A stretch of 64,000 nucleotides of DNA from GCA-1730015 sp964583825 (GCA_964583825.1 CAZOXM010000003.1:49709-113708), one strand, 5' to 3'; shown: positions 45,596 through 53,903, counted from the stretch's first letter. Made by a program: numbers and translations. Notes: generated from the sequence alone by a model not told the origin.

Positions 45596-46441
45596 TCAGT
45601 ACTTTGGTGCTGTAAAAGTGACCCCGTATCTAGCGGAAATCGCTTGCAACTCACCGGACTGAATGAGCCCAAAGGCAACATCTGTCAGCGCATACCCGAG
45701 GTCGCGGCTGTCATGTTTTATCGCAATACCGACAGGCCAGCTTCTACGCACGATGCCGGGCATCGGTGGTTGAAATATCTCAGAATCCACATCGGGAGAC
45801 TGATGCGCAATCCACTCTGCCTGTGCCAGTGATCCCATCGCCGCCGGCACCGCTTTGTCTTTGTACAGACTGACCACATCGTCAAAGGTTCGTCCGCGCT
45901 GAATTGACTGGTGCAGTTTGCCGCCGAATGCATTCGACAGGAAGAAATCCCCCGCCGTATCCAACTCAACCGCAATGGGTTTATTCAAAAATCGAGCAAA
46001 TGTCTCTACCTGCGGCAGTATATCCGTATTGGCCACAACGGCCATCTCCTCCAGAAAGTATGGCGACATCAAAACCGCAAGTTCGTTTCTGGCATCAACC
46101 TCTTTATCAAAGGGTGCATGCATCATGACGTCTGCTACCTTCCGATGAATCAGATCTCCCTTCCAGATATTGATCCGGAGATCATCATCTATGTTTTCAT
46201 CTGCACCACGAACGAGCAGTCGCAACTCCACCCCGAGGTCTTCGGCAAACTTCTCGGCAATTTCCACATCGATACCACGCATGTTGCCATTTTCATCTTC
46301 GAACGAATAAGGCGCGTAGTCTTCATAGACAAATATGGTGATGTAGCCGCTGTCGATAACTTCATCGATCGGCCGCGCGTGTAACGAAGAGGCGACGATT
46401 GCCGCCGCTGCCATCGCAAGTGCGGTGAATTTCCTCAGCAT
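45596..46441 (-). CDS. Quinoprotein-associated periplasmic binding protein (MoxJ/XoxJ-like)
   Basis: A 281-residue type-2 periplasmic solute-binding fold with signal peptide (MLRKFTALAMAAAAIVASSLHA). The family beginning YITIFVYEDYAPYSFEDENG and GIDVEIAEKFAEDLG, plus VADVMMHAPFD, match the MoxJ/PQQ-associated subfamily rather than amino-acid receptors. XoxJ and MxaJ are thought to help activate or assemble XoxF/MxaF. The gene overlaps the cytochrome c stop (TAATG) and precedes the SoxYZ-like gene by 57 bases. No cognate polar amino-acid permease is encoded here, supporting a dedicated chaperone-like role. Confidence 0.87.
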   Translation of the reverse strand: MLRKFTALAMAAAAIVASSLHARPIDEVIDSGYITIFVYEDYAPYSFEDENGNMRGIDVEIAEKFAEDLGVELRLLVRGADENIDDDLRINIWKGDLIHRKVADVMMHAPFDKEVDARNELAVLMSPYFLEEMAVVANTDILPQVETFARFLNKPIAVELDTAGDFFLSNAFGGKLHQSIQRGRTFDDVVSLYKDKAVPAAMGSLAQAEWIAHQSPDVDSEIFQPPMPGIVRRSWPVGIAIKHDSRDLGYALTDVAFGLIQSGELQAISARYGVTFTAPKY

Positions 46442-46896
46442 TATTTGGGTCTGGTTTCAACGTAAGAGCGAATAGCCCATATAGCCTCCTGGCTGAGTAA
46501 TGATTCAAACGGCGGCATCTTGTAGGCACCGTTCTGGCTGTAGCCCTTTCGCACACGCTCTAGCCACCACTCATCGCCAAACATACCGTCTTCAAGCATG
46601 CGAAGATCCGGGGCAATGCCGCCTGAAATCGCCTCCAGTCCGTGACACCGCGCACAATTTTGGTTGTAGCCGGAGGCACCGATTTTTATCGCCAGTTCAT
46701 ATTGCTCACCACCGGCCAGGCGGTAGGGATTCTCTTCAGCATACTCTTCGCCGAGCGGCTCCAGACCCTCGACGTCCACCGCCTGAGGCTGCACATCACC
46801 GTGACCGTAAACGACGCCAATCGCGGCGGCCACAGAAAACGAGGCGATCGCGACAATGGCTCTGCCGCCGCCAGCCAGGGTTGTGGTTCTTTTCAT
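46441..46896 (-). CDS. Periplasmic cytochrome c (PedF/cytochrome c550-like)
   Basis: A 151-residue exported c-type cytochrome with one haem motif, NQNCARCHGLEA, and the distal Met in YKMPPFESLLSQEAIW. It should accept electrons from the PQQ dehydrogenase and pass them to a terminal oxidase. The start ATG 46896 has GGGAGAG upstream and is followed by a basic residue pair and a hydrophobic export helix (GRAIVAIASFSVAAAIGVV). The longer frame to 47139 overlaps the ABC ATPase gene and is rejected. The start of the MoxJ-like gene overlaps its stop. Confidence 0.92.
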   Translation of the reverse strand: MKRTTTLAGGGRAIVAIASFSVAAAIGVVYGHGDVQPQAVDVEGLEPLGEEYAEENPYRLAGGEQYELAIKIGASGYNQNCARCHGLEAISGGIAPDLRMLEDGMFGDEWWLERVRKGYSQNGAYKMPPFESLLSQEAIWAIRSYVETRPK

Positions 46897-46963
46897 TTTA
46901 GTTTCTCTCCCGGAATTCTGTAGAAGGTAATCTATCAGTTGAATTCTTTCCAGTGTCTGTCCG

Positions 46964-47695
46964 TCAACCTGCCACCGACGAATCAGTTTTTCCAAGAATG
47001 TCTTTGAGTTCGCTGCGAATAGACAAAACCGTCTGTTCATCGCGCTCTGCGCGCGGCACCGCAATTTTATAGTCATTGACGATTCCGGCCGGCGCGCCGC
47101 CGAAAAAAAGTATTCTGTCAGCGATTTCAATCGCTTCATTAATGTTGTGTGTCACCATTAGTGCAGTACAGGACCTTTCCGACCACACCTTGAGCAACAG
47201 CGACCTCAGCCTGGTTGCGGTGTCTTCATCCAGCGACACAAAGGGTTCATCGAGTATCAGAACCGACGGCTGAACCGCAAAGGCACGCGCCAGACTGGCC
47301 CGCCTGGCCAGCCCAAGTGAGAGTTCGGTCGGGTAGAAGTCACGATGTGCGGACAGGCCGAGTTCCTCAAACAAAGCGCCCAGGAATTCATCATCTATTT
47401 GTTTGAGCGCCAGTTTCACATTCTGATCGACCGTGCGCCACGGCAGTAACCTGGGTTCTTGAAAAACTGCGGACACTTTTTGGTTGCCGGTGTTGTCCAC
47501 CACGTCAATGGCGCCTTCGAACTCCTGATCCAAACCCAGAATGCAGCGAAGCGTCGTCGTCTTGCCACATCCCGATGGCCCGACAACACAGGTGAAAGAC
47601 CGGCTCTCACAGCGAAATTCCACGTCTTTTAATACATCGATACGCTGCCCTTCGCTTGAGACAAACCCCTTGGACTGAATACGCACATCAAGCAC
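46964..47695 (-). CDS. ABC transporter ATP-binding protein (SsuB/TauB type)
   Basis: A ~243-residue nucleotide-binding subunit with Walker A GPSGCGKTTTLRCILGL, Q loop VFQEPRLLPWRTV (the PRLLPW form typical of SsuB/TauB/NrtD), Walker B VLILDEPFVSLDE and the switch His in MVTHNINEAIEIAD. The signature loop reads LSLGLARRASLARAF instead of LSGGQ, a notable deviation (S-L-G-L). I choose GTG 47695 (VLDVRIQSKGF), which overlaps the permease stop by eight bases; the open frame continues upstream to 47752 through permease sequence. It works with the permease and receptor upstream. Confidence 0.88.
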   Translation of the reverse strand: MLDVRIQSKGFVSSEGQRIDVLKDVEFRCESRSFTCVVGPSGCGKTTTLRCILGLDQEFEGAIDVVDNTGNQKVSAVFQEPRLLPWRTVDQNVKLALKQIDDEFLGALFEELGLSAHRDFYPTELSLGLARRASLARAFAVQPSVLILDEPFVSLDEDTATRLRSLLLKVWSERSCTALMVTHNINEAIEIADRILFFGGAPAGIVNDYKIAVPRAERDEQTVLSIRSELKDILGKTDSSVAG

Positions 47696-48446
47696 GGCTA
47701 ACCCGCCAGCGTCTGGAATAATTCTCCATGGGTTGCAGGAGCAGGTACTCAACCGCCAGCATCACCGTGACAAAAACCAGGGTATACGCCAGTATGGTCG
47801 CAACATCGAACAACTGAAAATGTAAATGAATCTGAAAACCGACCCCGTTGGACCGGCCGAGGAGTTCCACCACCAGCACAATTTTCCAGATCAATGCGAT
47901 GCCCGAGCGCGTGGCCGCAGCTAGATAGGGTTGCAGCTGTGGGATAATGACGTGCCGCATCATCTGCCAGCGGGAAAAGCGAAACACTTTCGCCATTTCA
48001 CTGAATTGAGGTTCCAGTGATTTGGCGCCCTCTCGCACAGTGACGACCACGTTCGGTATTTTATTCAGCGCAACAGCGCCAATGGCAGCGGCTTCATTCA
48101 GACCGAACCAGATGTAACTTAAAACAATGATAACCAGCGCGGGAATATTTAAAAAAAGGATTACCCACGGATCAAATACCCGGTTAAGCCAATCGTTGCG
48201 CCCAAGCGCTATGCCGATGGCACTGCCGACGGCCATGGCGACAATAAAAGCCGCCGCAACGCGGGCAAGCGTTGCCGAGGTATGAAAAAACAGATCGCCG
48301 GAACGCAGTTCAACCCCCATGGCACTCAACACCGCCAGCGGGGAAGGCAGCGAGCGACTCTGTGCCACCCACGCGCTGACAGTCCATACAACGATCAACG
48401 CCAGCACCGACAACAGCCACACAGGCAACCGAGCGTTATTTGCCAT
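47688..48446 (-). CDS. ABC transporter permease (SsuC/TauC type)
   Basis: A ~252-residue inner-membrane permease with about six helices and the EAA loop VREGAKSLEPQFSEMAKVFR followed by WQMMRHVIIPQLQPYLAAAT. The motif WKIVLVVELLG is typical of the sulfonate/nitrate/taurine group. ATG 48446 is chosen; a GTG at 48461 would add five residues. It lies 42 bases after the receptor gene and overlaps the ATPase gene. The substrate is not known. Confidence 0.88.
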   Translation of the reverse strand: MANNARLPVWLLSVLALIVVWTVSAWVAQSRSLPSPLAVLSAMGVELRSGDLFFHTSATLARVAAAFIVAMAVGSAIGIALGRNDWLNRVFDPWVILFLNIPALVIIVLSYIWFGLNEAAAIGAVALNKIPNVVVTVREGAKSLEPQFSEMAKVFRFSRWQMMRHVIIPQLQPYLAAATRSGIALIWKIVLVVELLGRSNGVGFQIHLHFQLFDVATILAYTLVFVTVMLAVEYLLLQPMENYSRRWRVSRA

Positions 48447-48488
48447 AACGCTCGGCGTCACAAGTCGATCGCGACTGCGGTCTGGCGG

Positions 48489-49475
48489 CTATTGCATTCC
48501 CTGCAATGCAGGCCAGTAAGTACCGTCCACCATGACCGGAGATTTTCCAATCAGCTTCGGGCCACCAAGTTTACCCAGCACCTTATACAACTTGCCTGCA
48601 TCGGCTATTTCATCGACCACTGCACGACGAGGAATACCTTCGCGGAACCGATTCCTCAGGGTGGTAAGGGCCGCGCCTTTGTCTTTAATTGCCCCACTGC
48701 TGCCAAGCCGTGCCCATTCTTCATCGGACTCTTTCAGCAGCACTTTGGTGGCTCTCGATGCCTTCACGAAGCCCATCGCCGCGTCCGGATTTTCCGCAGC
48801 CCAGGTATCTGAAAACACATAGCCGATGGCCGATACCGGACCACTCGCACCGAGTACCGCTGCAGCATCTTCAGCACTGACCAGCCTTTTGAACCCATCG
48901 GCTTCGAGCCGCGCACAGTAGTGCCAGAAGTTGAGCATGGCATCCAGTTCCCCCTGGCGGGTTTTTTCCGCCAGCAGTGGTGGCGCACCGAACGCGATTT
49001 CATTGTCGCCACTCAGATCCATGTCGTGTTCCTGCCTCGCCATACCCTGAAGTAACAACCAGCTCTTATCGAGCGGACCGCCTGCCACACCGATCTTTTT
49101 TCCTTTGAGGTCGGCCAGGGACTCAATACCACTGTCCGCTGCGACCATGACCGCACCCACGGAGGAAGAGTAAGGCACGAAGGTCAGATTCTGGCCGCTC
49201 GCACGTTGCCTGGACACCCACAACCAATCCGCCACGATCACATCGACCTCGCCGCCCTGCAGCGCAATTCGCGTCGCGTCACCGCTGGCGTAAGGCACAA
49301 TTTCCACATCAACACCATTGGTTTTGTCGAAAGCGCCATGCTTCATTGAATTCAGTTCCCAGTTGACGGTACCGAATTTCAGCACACCGACTTTTACCGG
49401 TGTTTCAGCCGCAGTAACCCATTGAAAGGGAATTAGCGCTACAATCGCAATCAGAACGGCTGCAAGCGTTTTCAT
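48489..49475 (-). CDS. ABC transporter periplasmic substrate-binding protein (NitT/TauT-like)
   Basis: A ~328-residue receptor with signal peptide MKTLAAVLIAIVALIPFQWVTAAE. The mature fold is of the SsuA/NrtA type: VKVGVLKFGTVNWELNSMK, GDATRIALQGGEVDVIVADW and SLADLKGKKIGVAGGPLDKS. The pattern E-V-D-V-I-V-A-D-W recurs in such receptors found beside PQQ dehydrogenases. First gene of the minus-strand arm. ATG 49475 starts the signal peptide; ATG 49499 is possible. Cargo is unknown; a metal, a PQQ-related ligand or an alcohol-derived acid are only guesses. Confidence 0.88.
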   Translation of the reverse strand: MKTLAAVLIAIVALIPFQWVTAAETPVKVGVLKFGTVNWELNSMKHGAFDKTNGVDVEIVPYASGDATRIALQGGEVDVIVADWLWVSRQRASGQNLTFVPYSSSVGAVMVAADSGIESLADLKGKKIGVAGGPLDKSWLLLQGMARQEHDMDLSGDNEIAFGAPPLLAEKTRQGELDAMLNFWHYCARLEADGFKRLVSAEDAAAVLGASGPVSAIGYVFSDTWAAENPDAAMGFVKASRATKVLLKESDEEWARLGSSGAIKDKGAALTTLRNRFREGIPRRAVVDEIADAGKLYKVLGKLGGPKLIGKSPVMVDGTYWPALQGMQ

Positions 49476-49499
49476 TAAGTGTTTAGTTTGCTCGATCAT

Positions 49500-49580
49500 C
49501 GGGTTTCGCTGCTTTTTGCCTGATATTTCGTTTATCCTATCCTGTTAGAGCTTCAAGCGTAAAGACCATTTACCTGCCGA
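49500..49580. promoter_or_regulatory. Divergent promoter region of the PQQ locus
   Basis: 81 bases separate the start of the minus arm (ABC receptor, 49499/49475) from the start of the plus arm (CXXCW protein, 49581). Both arms must be controlled from here. It is AT-rich (TTTCGTTTATCCTATCCTGT), but I could not place a unique -35/-10 pair or a recognised operator. Confidence 0.5.
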
Positions 49581-50213
49581 ATGAAGAAACTGCATAGTGT
49601 GCGGAACGGCGCTGTTATCGCGCTGATCCTGCTGCCGGTAATCACAGGCATGGCGGCAGATAAACCAGCGACCGCCGAACCAATACAGATACAACCCTCC
49701 GCTGTAGACCTGCCACTGCCCAGCGGAGTGGACCAGACTACCGGGTACCGCATGAACCGCTACCGCGGGCCCGTTCCCGACACCAACCCAGGTACCGAGG
49801 TGGTCGACACCCCCCGCGCATACGAGCTTTACGCCAGTAGCGCGGTAAAATTCATTGATGTCTATCCGCCCAAAGGGCTCGGAGCAAACCCGATGGACGG
49901 CACCTGGATGACCAACGAAATACATCAGTCGGTTGAAGGGGCAATATGGCTGCCGGAGGTCGGGCGCGGACATCTCGAGCCGGAACACATAGAGTACTTC
50001 AAGCGAAACCTTGTTAAAGTCACAGACAACAACAAGGAAACCCCTCTTATTTTTTTTTGCACAGCTGACTGCTGGCAGAGCTGGAACGCCGCTCGCCGTG
50101 CTTTGTTATGGGGTTATCAAAATATATTCTGGTACCCGGCAGGAACCGACGGGTGGGTGGAACACAACTACCCGCTGGTACCGGTTGAGCCGGTGAATTT
50201 CCTCGGCGATTAA
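49581..50213 (+). CDS. PQQ-dependent catabolism-associated CXXCW-motif protein
   Basis: A 210-residue exported protein with signal peptide (MKKLHSVRNGAVIALILLPVITGMAA). The rhodanese-like core carries the family hallmark FFCTADCWQSWNAARRAL, two cysteines followed by Trp, and a family-typical GTDGWVEHNYPL near the C-terminus. It belongs to a family found only beside PQQ alcohol oxidation genes; a redox or sulfur-transfer role is likely, given that a SoxYZ-like carrier and metallohydrolase lie in the same locus. First gene of the plus arm, 31 bases before moxR. Confidence 0.9.
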   Translation: MKKLHSVRNGAVIALILLPVITGMAADKPATAEPIQIQPSAVDLPLPSGVDQTTGYRMNRYRGPVPDTNPGTEVVDTPRAYELYASSAVKFIDVYPPKGLGANPMDGTWMTNEIHQSVEGAIWLPEVGRGHLEPEHIEYFKRNLVKVTDNNKETPLIFFCTADCWQSWNAARRALLWGYQNIFWYPAGTDGWVEHNYPLVPVEPVNFLGD

Positions 50214-50244
50214 CTGTCCGAACCCATTGTCAGAGAGGATTCGT

Positions 50245-51258
50245 GTGTTGAACACCACAGGGCAGCAGCCGCCACCCTTGCCCGCCGCAGGTCACAATCC
50301 GCAGGTACGCGATCTGTTTGCCCGCGCGCGCGATGAATTAAGAACGCATCTGGTTGGCCATCACCGGTTAATAGAAAGACTGCTGGTCGCGGCAATCACA
50401 GGCGGACACGTATTGATTGAAGGGTCTCCCGGTCTCGCCAAAACCAGAACCGTGAATACCTTTGCTTCCATACTGAATGCAGACTTCGTGCGTATCCAGT
50501 CAACACCCGATCTGCTGCCGGCCGACCTCACCGGCACCAATGTCTATAACCAGCACAATGGCTCTTTCTCATTCATTTCAGGCCCGCTGTTTAACAACAT
50601 CGTTCTGGTCGATGAGATAAATCGTGCACCGCCCAAGGTTCAAAGTGCGCTGCTCGAAGCAATGGGAGAACAACAAATCACTGCCAGCGGTAAGACCTAC
50701 CGGTTACAAGACCCGTTTATCGTTGTCGCCACGCAAAACCCGATTGAACACGAAGGGACATACCCGCTGCCCGAAGCGCAGCTGGATCGCTTTATGTTCT
50801 ATGTTGAGGTCGCCATGCCGGACCCGACACTCGAGCAACGCATACTGAGCCTGGTGTTAAATGAAAAGAATAATCAACAGGCACCACCAGCCGTTTCGCC
50901 AATAAACACGGACGAACTGCAACAGGCACGCAATGCAGTACAGGAAATTTTCATCAGCGATGCGGTCAGAGACTACATTGTCAGACTGGTGACTGCGACC
51001 AGAGGTTATGGCAGCGCGGGGGCTGAAGCCAAAGCCATTGAACACGCAGCGAGCCCGCGCGGATCTATATTTCTTGCCCGTGCCGCACAGGCACGAGCCT
51101 GGCTTAACGAACGCGATCACACCACACCTGAAGACATCTCGGTACTGGCGCCGGACGTACTGAGCGGTCGCATCGTGCTGAATTACCATGCTCAGGCCAA
51201 TGGTATCACCGCGCGGGAACTGATTCATCGCATTGTCGACAGTACCCCGGTCGTCTAG
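50245..51258 (+). CDS. MoxR-family AAA+ ATPase of the PQQ-linked Bat operon
   Basis: A ~337-residue AAA+ ATPase. Walker A is SPGLAKTRTVNTF (G-L-A-K-T, the MoxR variant), Walker B NIVLVDEINRAPPKVQSALL, sensor VVATQNPIEHEGTYPLPEAQ and arginine finger region AQLDRF. It corresponds to MxaR in methylotroph mxa clusters, where such genes are needed for methanol dehydrogenase maturation. I choose GTG 50245, with GAGAGG six bases upstream; TTG 50227 is also in frame. Its stop TAG is the last three bases of the CTAG at the edge of the mobile repeat, which separates it from the DUF58 gene. Confidence 0.92.
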   Translation: MLNTTGQQPPPLPAAGHNPQVRDLFARARDELRTHLVGHHRLIERLLVAAITGGHVLIEGSPGLAKTRTVNTFASILNADFVRIQSTPDLLPADLTGTNVYNQHNGSFSFISGPLFNNIVLVDEINRAPPKVQSALLEAMGEQQITASGKTYRLQDPFIVVATQNPIEHEGTYPLPEAQLDRFMFYVEVAMPDPTLEQRILSLVLNEKNNQQAPPAVSPINTDELQQARNAVQEIFISDAVRDYIVRLVTATRGYGSAGAEAKAIEHAASPRGSIFLARAAQARAWLNERDHTTPEDISVLAPDVLSGRIVLNYHAQANGITARELIHRIVDSTPVV

Positions 51259-51500
51259 CCTGCATTATTCATGATGATTCGACATTCAGCGGAAATAGGG
51301 CAAAACAGGTCGCTTGATCGAGCGAGAAGCGTGGCCCGCCACGCGCCGAGCTTGATCAGGCGAGATGTGAAGCCATATTTTCGACTGATGGTGAATAGAC
51401 ACACTGCGAAAGATAGAATGGTTCCAAAAGGCGTTGTAGACCTATGGAAATATACATTTGCTTAAACATTCTCCGTCGCATTGTGAATAATGCGGGCTAG
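51255..51500. mobile_element. MITE-like 246-bp element, copy 2
   Basis: Second copy of the element at 13712-13957, with the same length and layout. Terminal repeats are CTAGCCTGCATTATTCAT (51255-51272) and, inverted, CTAGCCCGCATTATTCAC (51483-51500). The hairpin arms are 51310-51319 and 51354-51363, around the identical palindrome GCGTGGCCCGCCACGC at 51329-51344; all offsets from the left edge equal those of copy 1. It sits inside an otherwise tightly packed operon, between moxR and DUF58. The left CTAG contains the moxR stop codon, and the DUF58 start follows four bases after the right end. It may act as an mRNA structure or attenuator in this operon. Confidence 0.87.
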
Positions 51501-51504
51501 CAAT

Positions 51505-52440
51505 ATGTCAACTGCGTTGGCCGATCATTCCCCCGTCGATCTCACACTGCAATCACTGCTCGACACACGCTTCGAAGTACACCGTCTGCGAACTTCAACG
51601 CTTTCTGCGGGTCGGGATTTTCCCGGCCAAAGGCTGGCCGCAAAACGCGGTCAGGGCATCGAGTTTCTCGATCTTCGCCCATATACCGCAGGCGACGACG
51701 TCAGACATATCGACTGGAATGTCACCGCTCGCAGCAACGAACCCTACACGCGGCTCTACCAACAGGAAAAAGAACTAAATACCACCGTTATCGTTGATCT
51801 GCGCCCCGTTATGTTTAACGGGAGCACCTGTTTGCGCTCTGTATCCTCGAGTCTGTATGCCGCGGCCACACTCTGGCTGGCACACAGTGTCGGTGACCGC
51901 TGTGCCGCCATCGTGATTGATGGAAACGGTGCTACCGCCACGCGACCACTGCCCGGTCACAAAGGCGTGCTGCAGGCACTTGAGTTAATCGCAAACAGAT
52001 TTCAGTTAACAGCAAAGTCCATACAAGCAAATGAACACCGTGCTCAGCCTTCACTTTCCGAAGCGATTGATCTTGTCGTCAATCGAAAACGCGGCAGCAG
52101 CAGATATTTTTTGTTCTCAGGATTCGATACTGACGATGATAGTTTTACCAGGCAACTGCCGGTGATCGGAGCACTTGGAAACCTTAGCGCAATAGTACTG
52201 ATCGACAAAATGGAACAGCAGGCATTACCTGCTGGCAGCTACCGATTTCGTTACCGGGGAAAAAATCACCACATACGCATAGACAACGCGACCGGCAAGG
52301 CGGTTTCAGATGATCTTCGACAACAGCTAACCGACAGACTCACTGAATTACAGCACAACGGTATAAGCAGTGTCGCACTACAGACCGACGCTTCCATCGG
52401 TCAATACCTGTCGTTGCTGCAGCAGCGAAACCGGATATAG
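51505..52440 (+). CDS. DUF58 domain protein (MxaS-like)
   Basis: A ~311-residue cytoplasmic protein with the full DUF58 signature GIEFLDLRPYTAGDDVRHIDWNVTARSNEPYTRLYQQE split over residues ~50-90. A VWA-like remainder follows (TTVIVDLRPVMFNGST and SSRYFLFSGFDTDDDS). In methylotrophs the equivalent gene is mxaS. ATG 51505 is four bases past the mobile repeat; an upstream in-frame ATG at 51490 lies inside the repeat and is rejected. It probably bridges the MoxR ATPase to the VWA proteins downstream. Confidence 0.9.
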   Translation: MSTALADHSPVDLTLQSLLDTRFEVHRLRTSTLSAGRDFPGQRLAAKRGQGIEFLDLRPYTAGDDVRHIDWNVTARSNEPYTRLYQQEKELNTTVIVDLRPVMFNGSTCLRSVSSSLYAAATLWLAHSVGDRCAAIVIDGNGATATRPLPGHKGVLQALELIANRFQLTAKSIQANEHRAQPSLSEAIDLVVNRKRGSSRYFLFSGFDTDDDSFTRQLPVIGALGNLSAIVLIDKMEQQALPAGSYRFRYRGKNHHIRIDNATGKAVSDDLRQQLTDRLTELQHNGISSVALQTDASIGQYLSLLQQRNRI

Positions 52441-52443
52441 ACG

Positions 52444-52929
52444 TTGAGTACGCAGAACACTGCAGACCTGCTGTCGCAGCTTAAAGGCATTCATCTGCCG
52501 GCAGCGCCGGTCGCACCTGACCTGACGCCAATGGCGCTGGCGATTTTGATTTGTACACTGACCGCACTGATCTTCCTGTTCAGATACTACCAAAAGAAAG
52601 CAACCTGGCATTCTCAGGCAATAAGTGAATTAAGACATCTGCAAAGTCACTCACCTCCCGATGCGGCGTTGCAAACGGCTACGCTGCTCAGAAGAATCGC
52701 CCTGACAGATGACCGCTACCCTGTTATCCGACACCTGCACGGCGAACGCTGGCTGCAGTATCTCGACGGTTTTTTTAAAACAGACTTTTTCACTCGCGGC
52801 AACGGCCGGATGTTCGGCGAGGCGCTGTATCAGAAGTCCCCGTCAGTGACAGCATCCCCATCAGTGACAGCGTCGATGTATCGCGACCTGATAAAATTGA
52901 TCCGGCGTAAAAAGTGGCAGGGTCAATGA
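52444..52929 (+). CDS. DUF4381-type single-pass membrane protein
   Basis: A 161-residue protein starting at TTG, with a short N-terminal tail (TADLLSQLKGIHLPAAP), one transmembrane helix (MALAILICTLTALIFLF) and a cytoplasmic domain containing LLRRIALTDDRYPVIRHLHG and WLQYLDGFF. This pattern fits DUF4381, a regular member of MoxR/Bat operons, perhaps equivalent to methylotroph mxaA-type genes in position. Near its C-terminus an 18-base direct duplication repeats P-S-V-T-A-S. Its stop overlaps the start of the VWA gene (ATGA). Confidence 0.8.
   Translation: MSTQNTADLLSQLKGIHLPAAPVAPDLTPMALAILICTLTALIFLFRYYQKKATWHSQAISELRHLQSHSPPDAALQTATLLRRIALTDDRYPVIRHLHGERWLQYLDGFFKTDFFTRGNGRMFGEALYQKSPSVTASPSVTASMYRDLIKLIRRKKWQGQ
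52840..52875 (+). repeat. Two tandem 18-base units inside the DUF4381 gene
   Basis: Units 52840-52857 and 52858-52875 differ at three positions and both encode P-S-V-T-A-S, so the duplication keeps frame and protein sequence. It looks like recent slippage. Confidence 0.85.
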
Positions 52930-53903
52930 ACTTTCACTGGCCGTGGATATTTATACTGGCACCGCTACCCCTTGTTGTGTTGTGGTTGAAGCAACGATCG
53001 ATGGCTGTTGAATCAATCGCCATACCACCGTCACTGGCAGCAGCGCTCCATCAACACCAGAGCAACCGCAGAGCAAGCATCTCGATCTGGCGATGGATCC
53101 TGCTTACCGTTGCGTGGTTCACCCTGCTATTTGCTATATCTCAACCTTATCGTAACACCGCAGATACTGCGCAGCCGTCCAGTGGTCGAGCCATGTCCGT
53201 GTTGATAGATCTTTCCACCAGTATGGAAAGGCGGGACTTTACCCTGGCCGGCGAACCGGTGGACCGACTGACTGTGGTAAAGCATATCGCCGGTCAGTTC
53301 ATTGAAGCCCGCGAAGGTGACCGCATCGGTCTAATTCTGTTCGGCAGTGAGGCATTCATTGCATCACCACTGAGCTTTGATTTGAACGCAGTCAATTCGA
53401 CGCTGCAGAGCAGCGGCATCGGCATGGCCGGTCGCACCACGGCGATCGGCGATGCACTGGGACTTGCCATAAAAAGCCTCCGTGATGACCCGGCACCGGA
53501 CAAAGCTATTGTGTTGCTGTCGGACGGCACCAACAACTCTGGTAGCGCGGAACCTGAAGATGCCGCCCGTATTGCAGCCACACTCGGCATCGTAGTGCAT
53601 ACCATCGGACTCGGCAGTGACGCATCAGTCAATGCCTCACAGCAGTTTCAGTCCGCTGCCGCCGACCTTGATGAAGCGACACTGAAAGCAATTGCTGAAA
53701 CGTCCGGTGGCAGGTTCTTCCGTGCACAGACCACAGCAGAACTCGAAAACATCTATCGTGAAATCGATACACTGCAAAGTGCCGAGGTGCAGGCACCTGC
53801 ACTGATCGTGCGACAGGACTTTCGCAACCTGTTTATCCTTGTTTTTCTGTGTAGTCTGCTGTTATTGACAGTACATAGCCGACCATGGATGCGCGCAGAA
53901 TGA
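52926..53903 (+). CDS. BatA-like von Willebrand factor A membrane protein
   Basis: A ~325-residue inner-membrane protein with two N-terminal helices (WIFILAPLPLVVLWL and WILLTVAWFTLLFAIS), a VWA domain with MIDAS motif VLIDLSTSM (DxSxS), TTAIGDALG and VLLSDGTNNSG, and a C-terminal helix (NLFILVFLCSLLLLTV). It parallels MxaC/BatA. ATG 52926 overlaps the previous stop (ATGA); the annotated frame upstream belongs to the DUF4381 gene region. VWA proteins of these operons act with MoxR on a client, here plausibly the PQQ dehydrogenase. Confidence 0.9.
   Translation: MNFHWPWIFILAPLPLVVLWLKQRSMAVESIAIPPSLAAALHQHQSNRRASISIWRWILLTVAWFTLLFAISQPYRNTADTAQPSSGRAMSVLIDLSTSMERRDFTLAGEPVDRLTVVKHIAGQFIEAREGDRIGLILFGSEAFIASPLSFDLNAVNSTLQSSGIGMAGRTTAIGDALGLAIKSLRDDPAPDKAIVLLSDGTNNSGSAEPEDAARIAATLGIVVHTIGLGSDASVNASQQFQSAAADLDEATLKAIAETSGGRFFRAQTTAELENIYREIDTLQSAEVQAPALIVRQDFRNLFILVFLCSLLLLTVHSRPWMRAE

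Noticed and set aside
46897..47139. N-terminal extension of the cytochrome c gene
   Set aside because: It overlaps the ABC ATPase gene; the signal peptide and ribosome binding site support the start at 46896.
51271..51465. Plus-strand frame of 64 codons inside mobile repeat copy 2
   Set aside because: Not conserved in copy 1, which has the same structure but different frames; no transposase motif.
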